The notes: generated from the sequence alone by a model not told the origin. Positions 38,638 to 48,790 are shown, counted from the stretch's first letter. The stretch is 64,000 nucleotides of DNA from Onstottus_B arcticum (GCA_038040485.1 JBBPIE010000011.1:109237-173236); one strand, 5' to 3'. Program-made: numbers and translations.

Positions 38638-38898
38638 GTGTTGAATTACGAGTTCTCAATACACGTTCAGGAAGAAATGGAGCGACGCGGGATTCCGGTT
38701 GCTGTGGTCGAGGCCGTAATGATCGCACCCGATCAGAAAGTGCCCGAACACAGTGGTGTGATATGCTATCAGTCCAAGATCGAAATCGATCAAAAACAGT
38801 ATTTGGTGCGCGTGATGGTGAACGAAACTGTGACTCCGATGAAGGTTGTGACTGTTTATCGAACGAGCAAGATTACCAAATACTGGGAGACCGAATAA
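38638..38898 (+). CDS. DUF4258 domain protein (toxin-like)
   Basis: 86 residues from GTG 38638 (or TTG 38641). The pattern FSIHVQEEMERRGIPVAVVEAVM, then YLVRVMVNE and a VVTVYRTSKI end, fits DUF4258, a small fold related to RelE/BrnT-type toxins. Its stop codon overlaps the start of the DUF2283 gene by one base (TAATG). DUF4258 and DUF2283 genes occur as pairs resembling toxin-antitoxin modules; activity has not been shown for this one. Confidence 0.75.
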   Translation: MLNYEFSIHVQEEMERRGIPVAVVEAVMIAPDQKVPEHSGVICYQSKIEIDQKQYLVRVMVNETVTPMKVVTVYRTSKITKYWETE

Positions 38899-39095
38899 TG
38901 AAAGTGACCTACGATCCGGAAGTCGACGTGCTGCGGATTCTCTTTAGCAGTGCCCCGATCGAAGAGAGCGACGAAGACAAGCCAGGCGTGATCCTTGATT
39001 ATGACAAGGATGGTAACGTCGTGGGCTTGGAAGTACTGAACGCGTCTCAGCGCATCGAGAACCCGCGCTCAGTCGAATATGCAGTGACCGCATAG
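38898..39095 (+). CDS. DUF2283 domain protein (antitoxin-like partner)
   Basis: 65 residues. It begins MKVTYDPEVDVLRILF and continues GVILDYDKDGNVVGLEVLNAS, the classic DUF2283 signature. The start was set at 38898 because it overlaps the preceding stop and matches the family N-terminus; the frame also opens further upstream but that part lies over the DUF4258 gene. It is likely to be the partner of the DUF4258 product. Confidence 0.85.
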   Translation: MKVTYDPEVDVLRILFSSAPIEESDEDKPGVILDYDKDGNVVGLEVLNASQRIENPRSVEYAVTA

Positions 39096-39224
39096 AGCCG
39101 GTGACCGGTGACAACGGTTCCAGTAGCGCATCGACTCTCCCCGCCTCCTCGAGCTCGAACCCAAGCTCGACCGTCTACAAACCAGCGACTTGTTATCTGA
39201 TCTGTTTTTCAGCAAGATCATCCC

Positions 39225-39670
39225 GTGATTCGCGTTGACATCAAACCAGAACTCCTGACATGGGCCCGTGAGCGCACGGGCTTGGAGAGTGATGCACTCG
39301 CGCACCGCTTTCCCAAGCTCGAAGCGTGGCAGCAAGGCACTGTCACTCCGACTCTTAAACAGGTAGAAGATTTCGCCAAGGCCACGCATATGCCGATTGG
39401 CTTCCTGTTTCTTCAGGAGCCGCCGGTTGAAGAGATTCCCATACCTGATTTCCGCACCATCCGAAACAAAGCCATCTCGCGCCCCAGCCCAGACCTGCTA
39501 GACATGATTTACGTGCGCCAGCAATGCAAGATAAGAAGCGTTATCTGGCATTCGAAATCATCCTCATCGAATCCTGGGCGAGAAACCTGGTGTCGTCAGC
39601 CGACAACCCCGCGACAATGGAGACGCGCTGGCTGGGGCCGTACCTGCGTGGTAAGATTCCCGCACTGTGA
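39225..39670 (+). pseudogene. Truncated ImmA/IrrE-type (XRE-like N-terminus) gene remnant
   Basis: The first 98 codons give an HTH-type start (LLTWARERTGLESDALAHRF, PTLKQVEDFAKATHMPIGF) and the linker LLDMIYVRQQ, which in intact homologues leads into a zinc peptidase domain. Here the sequence breaks near 39520 and the HExxH part is missing. After a one-base shift the other frame reads a different, unrecognised ending (RYLAFEIILIESWARNLV, ending LRGKIPAL) that stops at 39670. This looks like a deletion junction joining two genes. It lies directly before atpC. Confidence 0.6.
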
Positions 39671-39957
39671 GAGACAAGATTCAACTGAGCATCATTGCTC
39701 CTGAAGGCAAGGTTTTCGAGGCTGAGGTCGATCGAGTCGAAGTGCCCGGGCTCGACGGGGAGCTGGGCATCCTGCCGGGACACACCGAGATGGTTTCGCT
39801 CCTGAAACCCGCCGGGCTTTTGACTTATCACGTTGGCGCGACAGCGGGTGAGATTTCAGTCGACGGCGGTTTCGTTGAAGTCGGCCCGGACCGCGTGGTC
39901 GTGCTTGCTAACAAGGCTGAGGCGTCTCACTTGGCGCCAGATACAGTGAGCGCGTAG
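39667..39957 (+). CDS. atpC: ATP synthase F1 epsilon subunit
   Basis: 96 residues, on the short side because the C-terminal helical hairpin is almost absent. It starts with GTG at 39667. The beta-sandwich domain is conserved: IIAPEGKVFEAEVDRVEVPG, GELGILPGHTEMVSLL and VDGGFVEVGPDRVVVLA. It couples rotation to catalysis at the base of the F1 head. Normally it follows atpD; here atpD lies 5 kb away on the other strand, and upstream is a defence island with a broken gene. Confidence 0.9.
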   Translation: MRDKIQLSIIAPEGKVFEAEVDRVEVPGLDGELGILPGHTEMVSLLKPAGLLTYHVGATAGEISVDGGFVEVGPDRVVVLANKAEASHLAPDTVSA

Positions 39958-40557
39958 TTCAATCCCGTCATACTTGCCCCGATACAGCCAGAGTGTAGTT
40001 CAATTCAGGCATATGGCTCTGCACCCCGAGAGCGCGAAGTTCAATTCCGTCCCGCCTTCCACCTTGTTTTCCCGCGATGGTGCCGCACAACCCGAAAGCT
40101 GGGTGCGCGTCAACTTTTTGCGCCCGAATCCCGAAGGGATGGCAGAGTGTAGCCACGGGTGAGTCCGCGAACCCGTGGGCCAGCCGGATCCCCACGTGAA
40201 CCCACGTAGTGGGTGACGGCAAGCAGCGAGTGATTACTTGGAGCAGACATATCGAGAACGTCCTTGTTCATCGTTGATCTCTTCTGCGTACGCCTCGCCA
40301 TCACCCGCTTCGCGGGTTTGCGGTGCCCCTGTTCGACCACCCCACGGGTTCGCGGACTCACCCGTGGCTACACTCCGACATCCCCTCCGGGGATTGAAAC
40401 GCAAAAAGTTGACGCGCACCCCCGAAACCTCGTCGTCACCGAAAGCTCGTCTCCCTTGAAAAACACGACTGCTACGCTTATTCTGGCGGTCTGCTATCCA
40501 AACTCGGAAAGAAGGCTTGATTCGGGAAAAGGCTTAACTCGGAAAGAAGGTTTAACG
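39958..40557. other. Intergenic region between atpC and pckA holding a repeat element
   Basis: 600 bp without a supported gene; small frames here arise from the palindromic element at 40101-40421. The segment nearest pckA repeats CTCGGAAAGAAGG-type words (40503-40551), the last of which serves as the pckA ribosome binding site. Confidence 0.5.
40101..40421. mobile_element. MITE/REP-like nested inverted repeat, same ends as 28446-28725
   Basis: The outer arms begin GGGTGCGCGTCAACTTTTTG at 40101 and end with its complement at 40402-40421. Next inward are REP-like palindromes (ATCCCGAAGGGAT left, ATCCCCTCCGGGGAT right) and then GTGTAGCCACGGGTGAGTCC in both arms. The centre is made of small hairpins. 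Arm length is about 90 bp with high identity. It is noncoding. The ends match the element at 28446, but the interior does not. Confidence 0.8.
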
Positions 40558-42141
40558 ATGGGCGACTTCAGTTTACAAGAGCACGAGATCACGGTCGCTG
40601 ACGTTCACAGAAATCTACCGCCGGCTACTTTGTATGAAGAGGCGATTCGCTTCGATAAACAAACTCGCATCGCCGCCGGCGGGTCGTTGGTAGCTTATTC
40701 GGGCAGCAAGACGGGCCGGTCGCCTAAGGACAAGCGCGTTGTGCAGCGCCCAGAATCGCAAGCCGATATCTGGTGGGGCTCGGTCAACATTCCGCTCGAA
40801 CCGGTTGGCTTCGAGATCAATCGCGAGCGAGCCAAAGACTATTTGAACACGCGAGATTACCTCTATTGTGTGGATGGTTTCGCCGGCTGGGACCCCGAGC
40901 ACCAGATCAAAGTGCGTGTGATTTGCGCTCGTCCTTATCACGCCCTGTTCATGCACACGATGCTTATCAGGCCTACGCCCGAGGAGCTTGCGAGCTTCGG
41001 CAAGCCCGACTACGTGATTTATAACGCAGGCCAGTTCCCCGCCAATAAACTGACCACCGGGATGACGTCGAACACGAGTATCGATCTCGACTTTGACAAC
41101 GGCGAAGTCGTGATCCTTGGTTCGCAGTATGCCGGTGAAATGAAGAAAGGCGTCTTCACAATCATGAACTACTTGATGCCGAAGAAGGGTGTGCTTTCGA
41201 TGCACTGTTCGGCTACGGCGGATCGGCAGACGGGGCAGTCGTCGATCCTGTTCGGGCTCTCGGGCACGGGCAAGACAACTTTGTCGGCTGATCCCAAGCG
41301 GCTGTTGGTGGGCGATGACGAGCACTGCTGGACTGATAACGGCGTCTTTAACGTCGAGGGCGGCTGCTATGCGAAGACGATTGATCTGAGCCCCGAGTCG
41401 GAACCGGACATCTATGCCGCGCTGCGGTTTGGCTCCGTGCTTGAGAACGTCGTGCTCAGGGATGATCGAACGGTCGACTTTGCCGACGCGAGCATCACCG
41501 AAAACACCCGCGGCGCTTATCCGATCGAGTACATAAAGAACGCCAAGATTCCGTGCGTCGCCGGCCACCCAACTGACGTCATCTTTCTGACCTGCGACGC
41601 GTTTGGCGTGTTGCCGCCGGTGAGCAAGCTGACGCCCGAGCAGGCAATGTATCACTTCATCAGCGGCTACACCGCGAAGGTGGCGGGCACCGAAGTTGGA
41701 GTCACCGAACCGCAGGCGACGTTTTCGCCGTGCTTCGGCGGTCCGTTTATGGTTTGGCATCCTACAAAGTATGCGGAGTTGCTTGCAGCGAAGATGAAGC
41801 AGCACAGCGCGAATGTCTGGCTGGTGAACACCGGCTGGAGCGGCGGTTCGTACGGCACGGGCTCGCGAATGAAGCTTCGATTCACGCGTGCCATCATCGA
41901 CGCGATTCACAGCGGCGTTCTGGCTGCGGCGCCCACTCAGACGGACCCGTTCTTTGGGATCAATGTAGTGACTGAATGCGCCGAAGTGCCAAACGAGATT
42001 CTGATTCCGCGAAACACGTGGGCTGACAAGGCTGCTTACGACGAGACTGCGCGCAAGCTTGTGAACCTTTTTACGCAGAACTTCCGCCAGTATGAAGGCG
42101 GGGCCGGCCAGGCATTGAAAGAAGCAGCGCCGAGAGCTTGA
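40558..42141 (+). CDS. pckA: Phosphoenolpyruvate carboxykinase (ATP)
   Basis: 527 residues from the ATG at 40558 (MGDFSLQEHEI) behind GAAAGAAGG; an upstream in-frame extension lies in the repeat element and is not coding. It converts oxaloacetate and ATP to PEP and CO2 in gluconeogenesis. Landmarks: GSKTGRSPKDKRVV, the kinase-1a loop GLSGTGKTTLS near residue 235, the metal-binding DDEHCW, and NVEGGCYAKTIDL. It is followed by pgm and gpmA in the same direction, a carbohydrate block. Confidence 0.97.
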   Translation: MGDFSLQEHEITVADVHRNLPPATLYEEAIRFDKQTRIAAGGSLVAYSGSKTGRSPKDKRVVQRPESQADIWWGSVNIPLEPVGFEINRERAKDYLNTRDYLYCVDGFAGWDPEHQIKVRVICARPYHALFMHTMLIRPTPEELASFGKPDYVIYNAGQFPANKLTTGMTSNTSIDLDFDNGEVVILGSQYAGEMKKGVFTIMNYLMPKKGVLSMHCSATADRQTGQSSILFGLSGTGKTTLSADPKRLLVGDDEHCWTDNGVFNVEGGCYAKTIDLSPESEPDIYAALRFGSVLENVVLRDDRTVDFADASITENTRGAYPIEYIKNAKIPCVAGHPTDVIFLTCDAFGVLPPVSKLTPEQAMYHFISGYTAKVAGTEVGVTEPQATFSPCFGGPFMVWHPTKYAELLAAKMKQHSANVWLVNTGWSGGSYGTGSRMKLRFTRAIIDAIHSGVLAAAPTQTDPFFGINVVTECAEVPNEILIPRNTWADKAAYDETARKLVNLFTQNFRQYEGGAGQALKEAAPRA

Positions 42142-42280
42142 TCGGTCATCATCGATTTGTTGTTCAACCGCGGGCCGCCCAGCGACTCAAGCAGAAGCAA
42201 GGCGGCTCGTCGTGTCTTATCTCGCTTTGAGCGGGATGAAGTCGCGGCTCATTAGCGCGACAACGGCGTAGGAGCGGCGA

Positions 42281-43924
42281 ATGGCTGTTCATCCACTGGC
42301 GGGTAAACCCGTGCCCGCTGAAATGCTGATCGACCCGGCCAGGCTCGAGCGGGAGTATTACGAACGCGAGCCTGATTCCAACAATCCACATCAGCTTGTA
42401 AGCTTTGGCACCAGCGGGCATCGAGGCAGGGCTCAGGACGGGAGCTTTAACGAAGCGCATGTTCTCGCCATTACGCAGGCCATCTGCGACTACCGCCACG
42501 CGCAGAAGATTCACGGGCCCGTCTTGATGGGCAAGGACACGCACGCACTGTCCCGCCCGGCGGAACACACCGCGCTTGAAGTCCTTGCCGCGAACGATGT
42601 CGAAACCATCATCCAGCGTGATGATGGAGTGACGCCCACACCGGTCATCTCGCGCGCGATTCTGGTCTACAACCGAGGGCGCAAGGAGAACCTGGCGGAC
42701 GGCATAGTCGTCACGCCTTCGCATAACCCGCCCGAGGATGGGGGCTTCAAGTACAATCCGCCAAGCGGAGGACCGGCCGACACCGATGTCACGAAATGGA
42801 TTGAGGATCGCGCGAACGCATTGCTTCGGGCAGGCAATCGCGATGTGAAACGCGTGCCGTTCGCTTCGGCTATGAAAGCCGGCACAACGCACGCGCACGA
42901 CTTCGTTCTTCCCTACGTCAACGATCTGCACAACGTTGTCGATATGGACTCGATTCGCGACGCCGGTCTAAAGCTCGGCGTCGATCCGTTGGGCGGAGCT
43001 TCGGTTCATTACTGGGAGCCGATTGCGGAGGTTTACGGTCTGGACATCACAGTTGTGAATCCGCGTGTCGATCCAACCTTCAGCTTCATGACGCTGGACC
43101 ACGACGGCAAAGTGCGAATGGATTGCTCGAGCCCGTATGCGATGGCGAGCCTGGTCAAGCTCAAGGACCAATATCAAATTGCATTCGGAAACGATCCGGA
43201 CACGGATCGACACGGCATCGTCACACCGGCCGGGCTGATGAATCCGAATCACTATCTTGCGGTCGCGATCAGGTACTTGCTTACTCATCGCGAAGCCTGG
43301 CGTAAGGCGGCGGTTGGCAAGACTCTTGTCAGCAGTACAATCATCGATCGAGTTGTGGAGAACCTTGGAGGAAGCTTGTTGGAAGTCCCGGTCGGGTTCA
43401 AGTGGTTCGTCTCAGGGCTGCTTGATGGCTCGGTTTGTTTTGGCGGAGAAGAGAGCGCCGGCGCAAGTTTCTTAAGCAAAGACGGCACCGTTTGGACAAC
43501 GGACAAGGACGGCTTGATCATGGATCTGCTCGCCGCTGAGATACTCGCGCGAACGGGAAAGGACCCGGGCGAGCATTACGACGAGCTGACCGCTGTTTTT
43601 GGTACACCGTACTACACGAGGATCGACGCGCCGGCGACTCCGGAGCAAAAAGCGCGATTGAGGAAGCTGAGTCCGGACGCGGTCAAGGCGTCCGAGCTTG
43701 CCGGCGAGCCGATAGTTGCCAAGCTTACTCGCGCGCCGGGCAATGACGAGCCGATCGGCGGATTGAAGGTCGTTACCAGTAACGGCTGGTTTGCAGCGCG
43801 ACCTTCCGGTACGGAGAACATCTACAAGATCTACGCCGAGAGCTTTGTTAGTCGTGAGCATCTGGACTCGATTGTCGAAGAAGCGCAGCGAATTGTGAGC
43901 GATGCACTAGCGGCGCAGGATTGA
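42281..43924 (+). CDS. pgm: Phosphoglucomutase (alpha-D-glucose phosphate-specific)
   Basis: 547 residues, the usual length of the bacterial enzyme. It interconverts glucose 1-phosphate and glucose 6-phosphate. Motifs: SFGTSGHRG near residue 43, the active-site phosphoserine loop TPSHNPPEDGG (Ser about 148), the metal loop GNDPDTDRHGIV, the sugar loop GGEESAGAS, and the phosphate-binding RPSGTENIYKIYAES. It links gluconeogenesis (pckA upstream) to UDP-sugar synthesis, where galE acts. The gap to gpmA is about 20 bp, so both are in one operon. Confidence 0.97.
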   Translation: MAVHPLAGKPVPAEMLIDPARLEREYYEREPDSNNPHQLVSFGTSGHRGRAQDGSFNEAHVLAITQAICDYRHAQKIHGPVLMGKDTHALSRPAEHTALEVLAANDVETIIQRDDGVTPTPVISRAILVYNRGRKENLADGIVVTPSHNPPEDGGFKYNPPSGGPADTDVTKWIEDRANALLRAGNRDVKRVPFASAMKAGTTHAHDFVLPYVNDLHNVVDMDSIRDAGLKLGVDPLGGASVHYWEPIAEVYGLDITVVNPRVDPTFSFMTLDHDGKVRMDCSSPYAMASLVKLKDQYQIAFGNDPDTDRHGIVTPAGLMNPNHYLAVAIRYLLTHREAWRKAAVGKTLVSSTIIDRVVENLGGSLLEVPVGFKWFVSGLLDGSVCFGGEESAGASFLSKDGTVWTTDKDGLIMDLLAAEILARTGKDPGEHYDELTAVFGTPYYTRIDAPATPEQKARLRKLSPDAVKASELAGEPIVAKLTRAPGNDEPIGGLKVVTSNGWFAARPSGTENIYKIYAESFVSREHLDSIVEEAQRIVSDALAAQD

Positions 43925-43943
43925 GAAAGTGAGGACCGGATTG

Positions 43944-44690
43944 ATGGTTGAGCTGGTCTTGATTCGGCATGGACAGAGCACCTGGAACCAGGAGAATCGC
44001 TTCACAGGCTGGACGGACGTCGACCTGACCGAGCAAGGTCGAGCCGAAGCAAAACAAGCAGGTGCGCTCATCAAGGAAGCAGGCTTGTCATTCGACATCG
44101 CTTACACGTCCGTTTTGAAGCGTGCGATCAGAACTCTCTGGATCGTGCTTGATGAGCTTGACCTCATGTGGATCCCGGTCAATCTGTCGTGGCGGCTGAA
44201 CGAGCGGCACTACGGCGCGCTTCAGGGATTGAACAAAGCGGAGACGGCTGCGAAGTTCGGCGAAGCACAAGTAAAGATCTGGCGAAGGAGCTACGACATT
44301 CCGCCACCACCGCTTGAGAAGACCGACCCTCGGTACTCGGCAAACGATCCGCGATATCGCAGCCTCACTGAAGCTGAGCTTCCATTGACCGAGTGCTTGA
44401 AGGATACGGTTGATCGCTTTCTGCCTTACTGGCAGGCGACAATCGTTCCCGCGATTGAGTCAGGACGGAGAGTGGTGATTGCGGCGCACGGCAACAGCTT
44501 GCGCGCGTTGGTGAAGCATCTGGACAAGGTTTCAGAGGAGGAGATAGTCGAGTTAAACATCCCAACCGGCGTGCCGCTGGTCTACGAATTGGATGAACAC
44601 CTCAAGCCTATCAGGCATTACTTCCTGGGTGATCCCGTCGCGATTGCCCGCGCCCTGGACGAAGTAGCAAGCCAGGGAAAGGCCAAGTAA
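43944..44690 (+). CDS. gpmA: 2,3-bisphosphoglycerate-dependent phosphoglycerate mutase
   Basis: 248 residues. ATG 43944 is chosen over a GTG fifteen bases earlier because the family starts MxELVLIRHGQSTWN. Phosphohistidine His9 sits in RHGQSTWN and the second His in AAHGNSLRAL, with the lid FTGWTDVDLT and the LNERHYGALQGLNK segment, all of dPGM type. It interconverts 3- and 2-phosphoglycerate. Confidence 0.97.
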   Translation: MVELVLIRHGQSTWNQENRFTGWTDVDLTEQGRAEAKQAGALIKEAGLSFDIAYTSVLKRAIRTLWIVLDELDLMWIPVNLSWRLNERHYGALQGLNKAETAAKFGEAQVKIWRRSYDIPPPPLEKTDPRYSANDPRYRSLTEAELPLTECLKDTVDRFLPYWQATIVPAIESGRRVVIAAHGNSLRALVKHLDKVSEEEIVELNIPTGVPLVYELDEHLKPIRHYFLGDPVAIARALDEVASQGKAK

Positions 44691-44729
44691 AAAACAAACC
44701 GGGTTACGGATCGAACGCCCGTAACCCGG
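44690..44729 (-). terminator. Rho-independent terminator of atpD
   Basis: A 10-bp perfect stem CCGGGTTACG (44699-44708) with CGTAACCCGG (44720-44729) and an 11-base loop. On the minus strand it is followed by TTTGTTTTTT, so it stops transcription coming from atpD. It also lies directly after gpmA and could block readthrough from that side less efficiently. Confidence 0.9.
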
Positions 44730-44759
44730 ATGAACTCTTCAGTGTGAAACACAAGCGCG

Positions 44760-46274
<1,515 letters not shown>

Positions 46275-46604
46275 TCTTCTATCCTTTCGTAACAAGAATC
46301 AGAACACTTTGATTGACTCAGACTGCAAGCGGTCTCGGGTCTCGCCAATAAATGCGGCAGGCTCAACCAACCCGTCATCAACAAAGCCCTGAGCGGATGA
46401 GGACATATTTACTCACACGGGAGCACGAAATTTCAAACGCGAATGGCCCCGGGTGATACGTACGCGCACCGATACAGGACAAAGCAGAGCGGTCCGTTCT
46501 TAAGGTTTGAAGTAACTGGCTGGGCTGGAAGGCGCGAAGGAGTCGATCGCTGCACCGATAAGCCGAAGGAACCCCGACATATGCAACTGACCGCAACGGC
46601 ATCG
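46275..46604. other. Intergenic region upstream of atpD, no gene seen
   Basis: 330 bp between atpD and the end of the XRE gene; both are on the minus strand. No frame is convincing. It should contain the atpD promoter. Confidence 0.4.
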
Positions 46605-46946
46605 CTACATCAGTTTGTCGGAATCGCAATAGAACCTGCGCAACATCTCTTCCACATGTTGCTTTCCAATGGCCTCGAATATCACGCTTGGAGGGACGTT
46701 CATCCCCTCGGCGAGTTTCAAAGCGCTCTCGACGTTGAGGGTGCTGACAACAGACGAGAGGATCTTGGACAAGAGCCCCTGGTCAAACCCCGTCTCCCTG
46801 CAGAAGTCCACTTGTCTCATTTGTTTTGCCTTCAAGTGTGAGTTGACCAGTTCGGCCAATGGAGTGTTGTGCCCGCCGCCAGATGAGCCAGCGGAGCTCA
46901 AAACAGCAACTCGTCTCTTAGAGAGTTCGGATTCTGGTTTGGACAT
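46605..46946 (-). CDS. XRE-type helix-turn-helix regulator
   Basis: 113 residues. After a 25-residue flexible start with GSSGGG there is an HTH_3-like fold: LAELVNSHLKAKQMRQVDFC, then GFDQGLLSKIL as the recognition helix region, and NVESALKLAEGMNVPPSVIF. The layout equals lambda-repressor-type DNA-binding proteins. No partner toxin lies beside it. The target is unknown. Confidence 0.75.
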   Translation of the reverse strand: MSKPESELSKRRVAVLSSAGSSGGGHNTPLAELVNSHLKAKQMRQVDFCRETGFDQGLLSKILSSVVSTLNVESALKLAEGMNVPPSVIFEAIGKQHVEEMLRRFYCDSDKLM

Positions 46947-47454
46947 TTCCGTTCCTCAGTCTTGCAAGAGCCAAAACTCGGTCTTTTCCTGAAACTGCGT
47001 GCCGGTCAAAAACTGTGGCGGTCTCATCTGGTGAAGTTGGCCCCCTCTTTCGACGGTTGAGGCATTCAGCCGTCTCCAAGTGCATAAGAGGCGAAATGTT
47101 CGATTATTTCCAGCGGTGCAAACAGGCGCAGGTAACTCCCCAGCGAGGTTACACCCAACGGAACACGTTCGTTTGGTACACCTGGCGCCTGCGCGAAGCC
47201 GACATAAACTATTGACTTCACTAACTGGTTACCTTATAAAGCTAGCCAAAGGTGCTGCTTTCGCAGGTCGTGATCGACTCGCTGTTCGAGGAGTTCCAGC
47301 CCGGGCTAGTCAGCGCTTTGGAACCGGGTAACCGCCGCCCCTCTCAGCCCCTAAAAGGACAATCATCGCGCTGCTCACACCGAGACTTGTTTGACTGTTT
47401 CAAACAGCCGTCTCCGCCTCCGGGATTCCAAGCACGCCAGTAAGGAACGCTTCT
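46947..47454. other. Intergenic region between divergent regulators
   Basis: About 500 bp. Short open frames exist but lack ribosome binding sites and family features. It separates the divergent XRE and LuxR genes and must contain both promoters. Confidence 0.4.
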
Positions 47455-48078
47455 ATGCTAGCTCAAGGGTCCTACGCGTCAGCGCCTTTGGAGGCGCCGT
47501 TGTCGGACGGAACAGATCGACTCTACAACCTTGCCACAGTCCTCAACGAGATAAGCGAAGGCGCCGCGTTGATGAACCAGGAAGGCCAATTGGTCTGGCA
47601 CAATCGGTCCTTTGACAAGCTGCTGGTCGAGAATCGCGAGGGCCATCTGTTAGTTGCCGCAGTGATCGAATTCGCAATGGATTTTTATCAAGAAGTATAC
47701 GAATCTCGCGCGGGTCGCCACGAAGGTGATCATTCGCTGGTCCGCGACGTTACTGTTGGACGGATAGCGCATGAGATTCATTGTACATTGATGCCTCAAG
47801 GTATGTTGGGCCCCGAGAGCTATGCGCTTTGCCTGATTAAGCGTTCAGCGTCGAGGTGGTCGAACTACGAAGAGCATCTCAGGCAAACGTGGGGATTGAC
47901 CGAGCGGGAAGCTCAAGTAGCAGTCGAGTGCTTGCGAGGCAACAAAAATCTGGAAATTGCAGAGCGTCTAAAAATAAGCGTCGAAACCGTTAACAAGCAT
48001 CTAGACAAGGTCTACCAAAAAGCGAATGTTCGAGGTCGAGCCGAACTCGCGTCCCGGCTTCTTGACAGCACATTCTGA
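47455..48078 (+). CDS. LuxR-family transcriptional regulator with PAS-like N-terminus
   Basis: 207 residues. The C-terminal 65 residues form a LuxR/GerE helix-turn-helix: LTEREAQVAVECLRGNKNLEIA, with the recognition helix SVETVNKHLDKVYQKANV. The N-terminal half contains a PAS-like pattern (ISEGAALMNQEGQLVWHNRSFDKL, a strand-loop-helix start), suggesting a small-molecule or redox sensor. No histidine kinase or autoinducer synthase is nearby. The PqqD-like gene follows in the same direction after about 70 bp and may be co-regulated. Confidence 0.85.
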   Translation: MLAQGSYASAPLEAPLSDGTDRLYNLATVLNEISEGAALMNQEGQLVWHNRSFDKLLVENREGHLLVAAVIEFAMDFYQEVYESRAGRHEGDHSLVRDVTVGRIAHEIHCTLMPQGMLGPESYALCLIKRSASRWSNYEEHLRQTWGLTEREAQVAVECLRGNKNLEIAERLKISVETVNKHLDKVYQKANVRGRAELASRLLDSTF

Positions 48079-48149
48079 GGAATATCACCCCCTTGATGTC
48101 CTAAGTCCTCATCGCCGTCTTGCGGCTTTTCTAATCAAAGCATATCTTA

Positions 48150-48425
48150 GTGCTCATGCAAGTCAGGAAGGTGTCATCTTCAGTGTTCACCGCTCTGTCT
48201 GACGGAACAGCAGTGCTCCTGAACCTCGAAACTCTGCTGTATTTTAGTTTAAATCGAACGGGTGCGGCGCTTTGGCTTGAGATCGATCGAACTGGGCCGG
48301 TCGCCTTCGAGCACTTGGTGCAGTGGATCTGCGAGAGTTTCGATGTGGATCAAGGTTCAGCTGAAGTGGGGATCGGCAGGTTCGTTGAGCAGCTTAACCG
48401 CTTGGGCCTAGTCCAACTCTTCTAG
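48150..48425 (+). CDS. PqqD-like peptide-binding protein (RRE fold)
   Basis: 91 residues from GTG 48150, or 89 from ATG 48156. The sequence LSDGTAVLLNLETLLYFSLNRTGAALWLEI followed by a helical C-terminus is the PqqD winged-helix pattern, which binds precursor peptides in RiPP pathways such as PQQ and lasso peptides. No precursor peptide, protease or radical SAM gene accompanies it here, so it is an orphan copy or part of a split pathway. Confidence 0.75.
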   Translation: MLMQVRKVSSSVFTALSDGTAVLLNLETLLYFSLNRTGAALWLEIDRTGPVAFEHLVQWICESFDVDQGSAEVGIGRFVEQLNRLGLVQLF

Positions 48426-48612
48426 AGGAGGGCGTTTTAAGCCCGGGAGAGCCTCACCAGGAGTCGCCTCCTGCTGACCCTCAGCTCGATCTAGCCAGTT
48501 CCTCAAAAAAGTTTCCGACCAGAAACACCCTGCAAACTCGTATTTTGGAAAGAGTTAGGACAGTAATGACACAATGACCGTCCGTGCTTGATAAGTTACT
48601 TGAAGTTTTCTC

Positions 48613-48641
48613 TTGCATCCTGTTGAGAGCTATGATATAAG
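48613..48641 (+). promoter_or_regulatory. Sigma-70-like promoter before a structured noncoding segment
   Basis: TTGCAT at 48613-48618 and TATAAG at 48636-48641, with 17 bp between them. It would start a transcript near 48648, while the next coding start is 500 bp away, so the product is probably a small RNA or a long leader. Confidence 0.6.
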
Positions 48642-48647
48642 CTGCTC

Positions 48648-48790
48648 TCGTAAACAACACCGCTTCAAGTTCCTGCCTTGAAGCGGTACTGTTTCAGCGG
48701 TGCGCTGGGGTATCGAACATTCAGAAAGGGGGCTACTGAATGTTCTGGGGGCTTGTCGATTAGACGACCCGGCGCACCGCACCATCATAC
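48648..48790 (+). ncRNA. Candidate structured small RNA, family unknown
   Basis: Behind the promoter is a 10-bp hairpin (CCGCTTCAAG / CTTGAAGCGG, 48661-48687). Then comes an outer stem GCGGTGCGC (about 48699) with GCGCACCGC (about 48772), enclosing two inner hairpins: GAACATTCAG / CTGAATGTTC, and GTCG / CGAC with an ATTAGA loop. The three-way-junction layout with perfect stems suggests an RNA. It is not tmRNA, SRP RNA or RNase P by motif. The 3' end is uncertain. Confidence 0.5.

Noticed and set aside
40615..41910. A 431-codon minus-strand frame opposite pckA
   Set aside because: Antisense to an intact enzyme gene with all active-site motifs; no family features on the minus strand.
48699..48785. 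Possible tmRNA, because the outer stem GCGGTGCGC/GCGCACCGC is followed by ACCA
   Set aside because: There is no T-arm GTTCGA motif, no tag reading frame and the closed domain is only about 85 nt.
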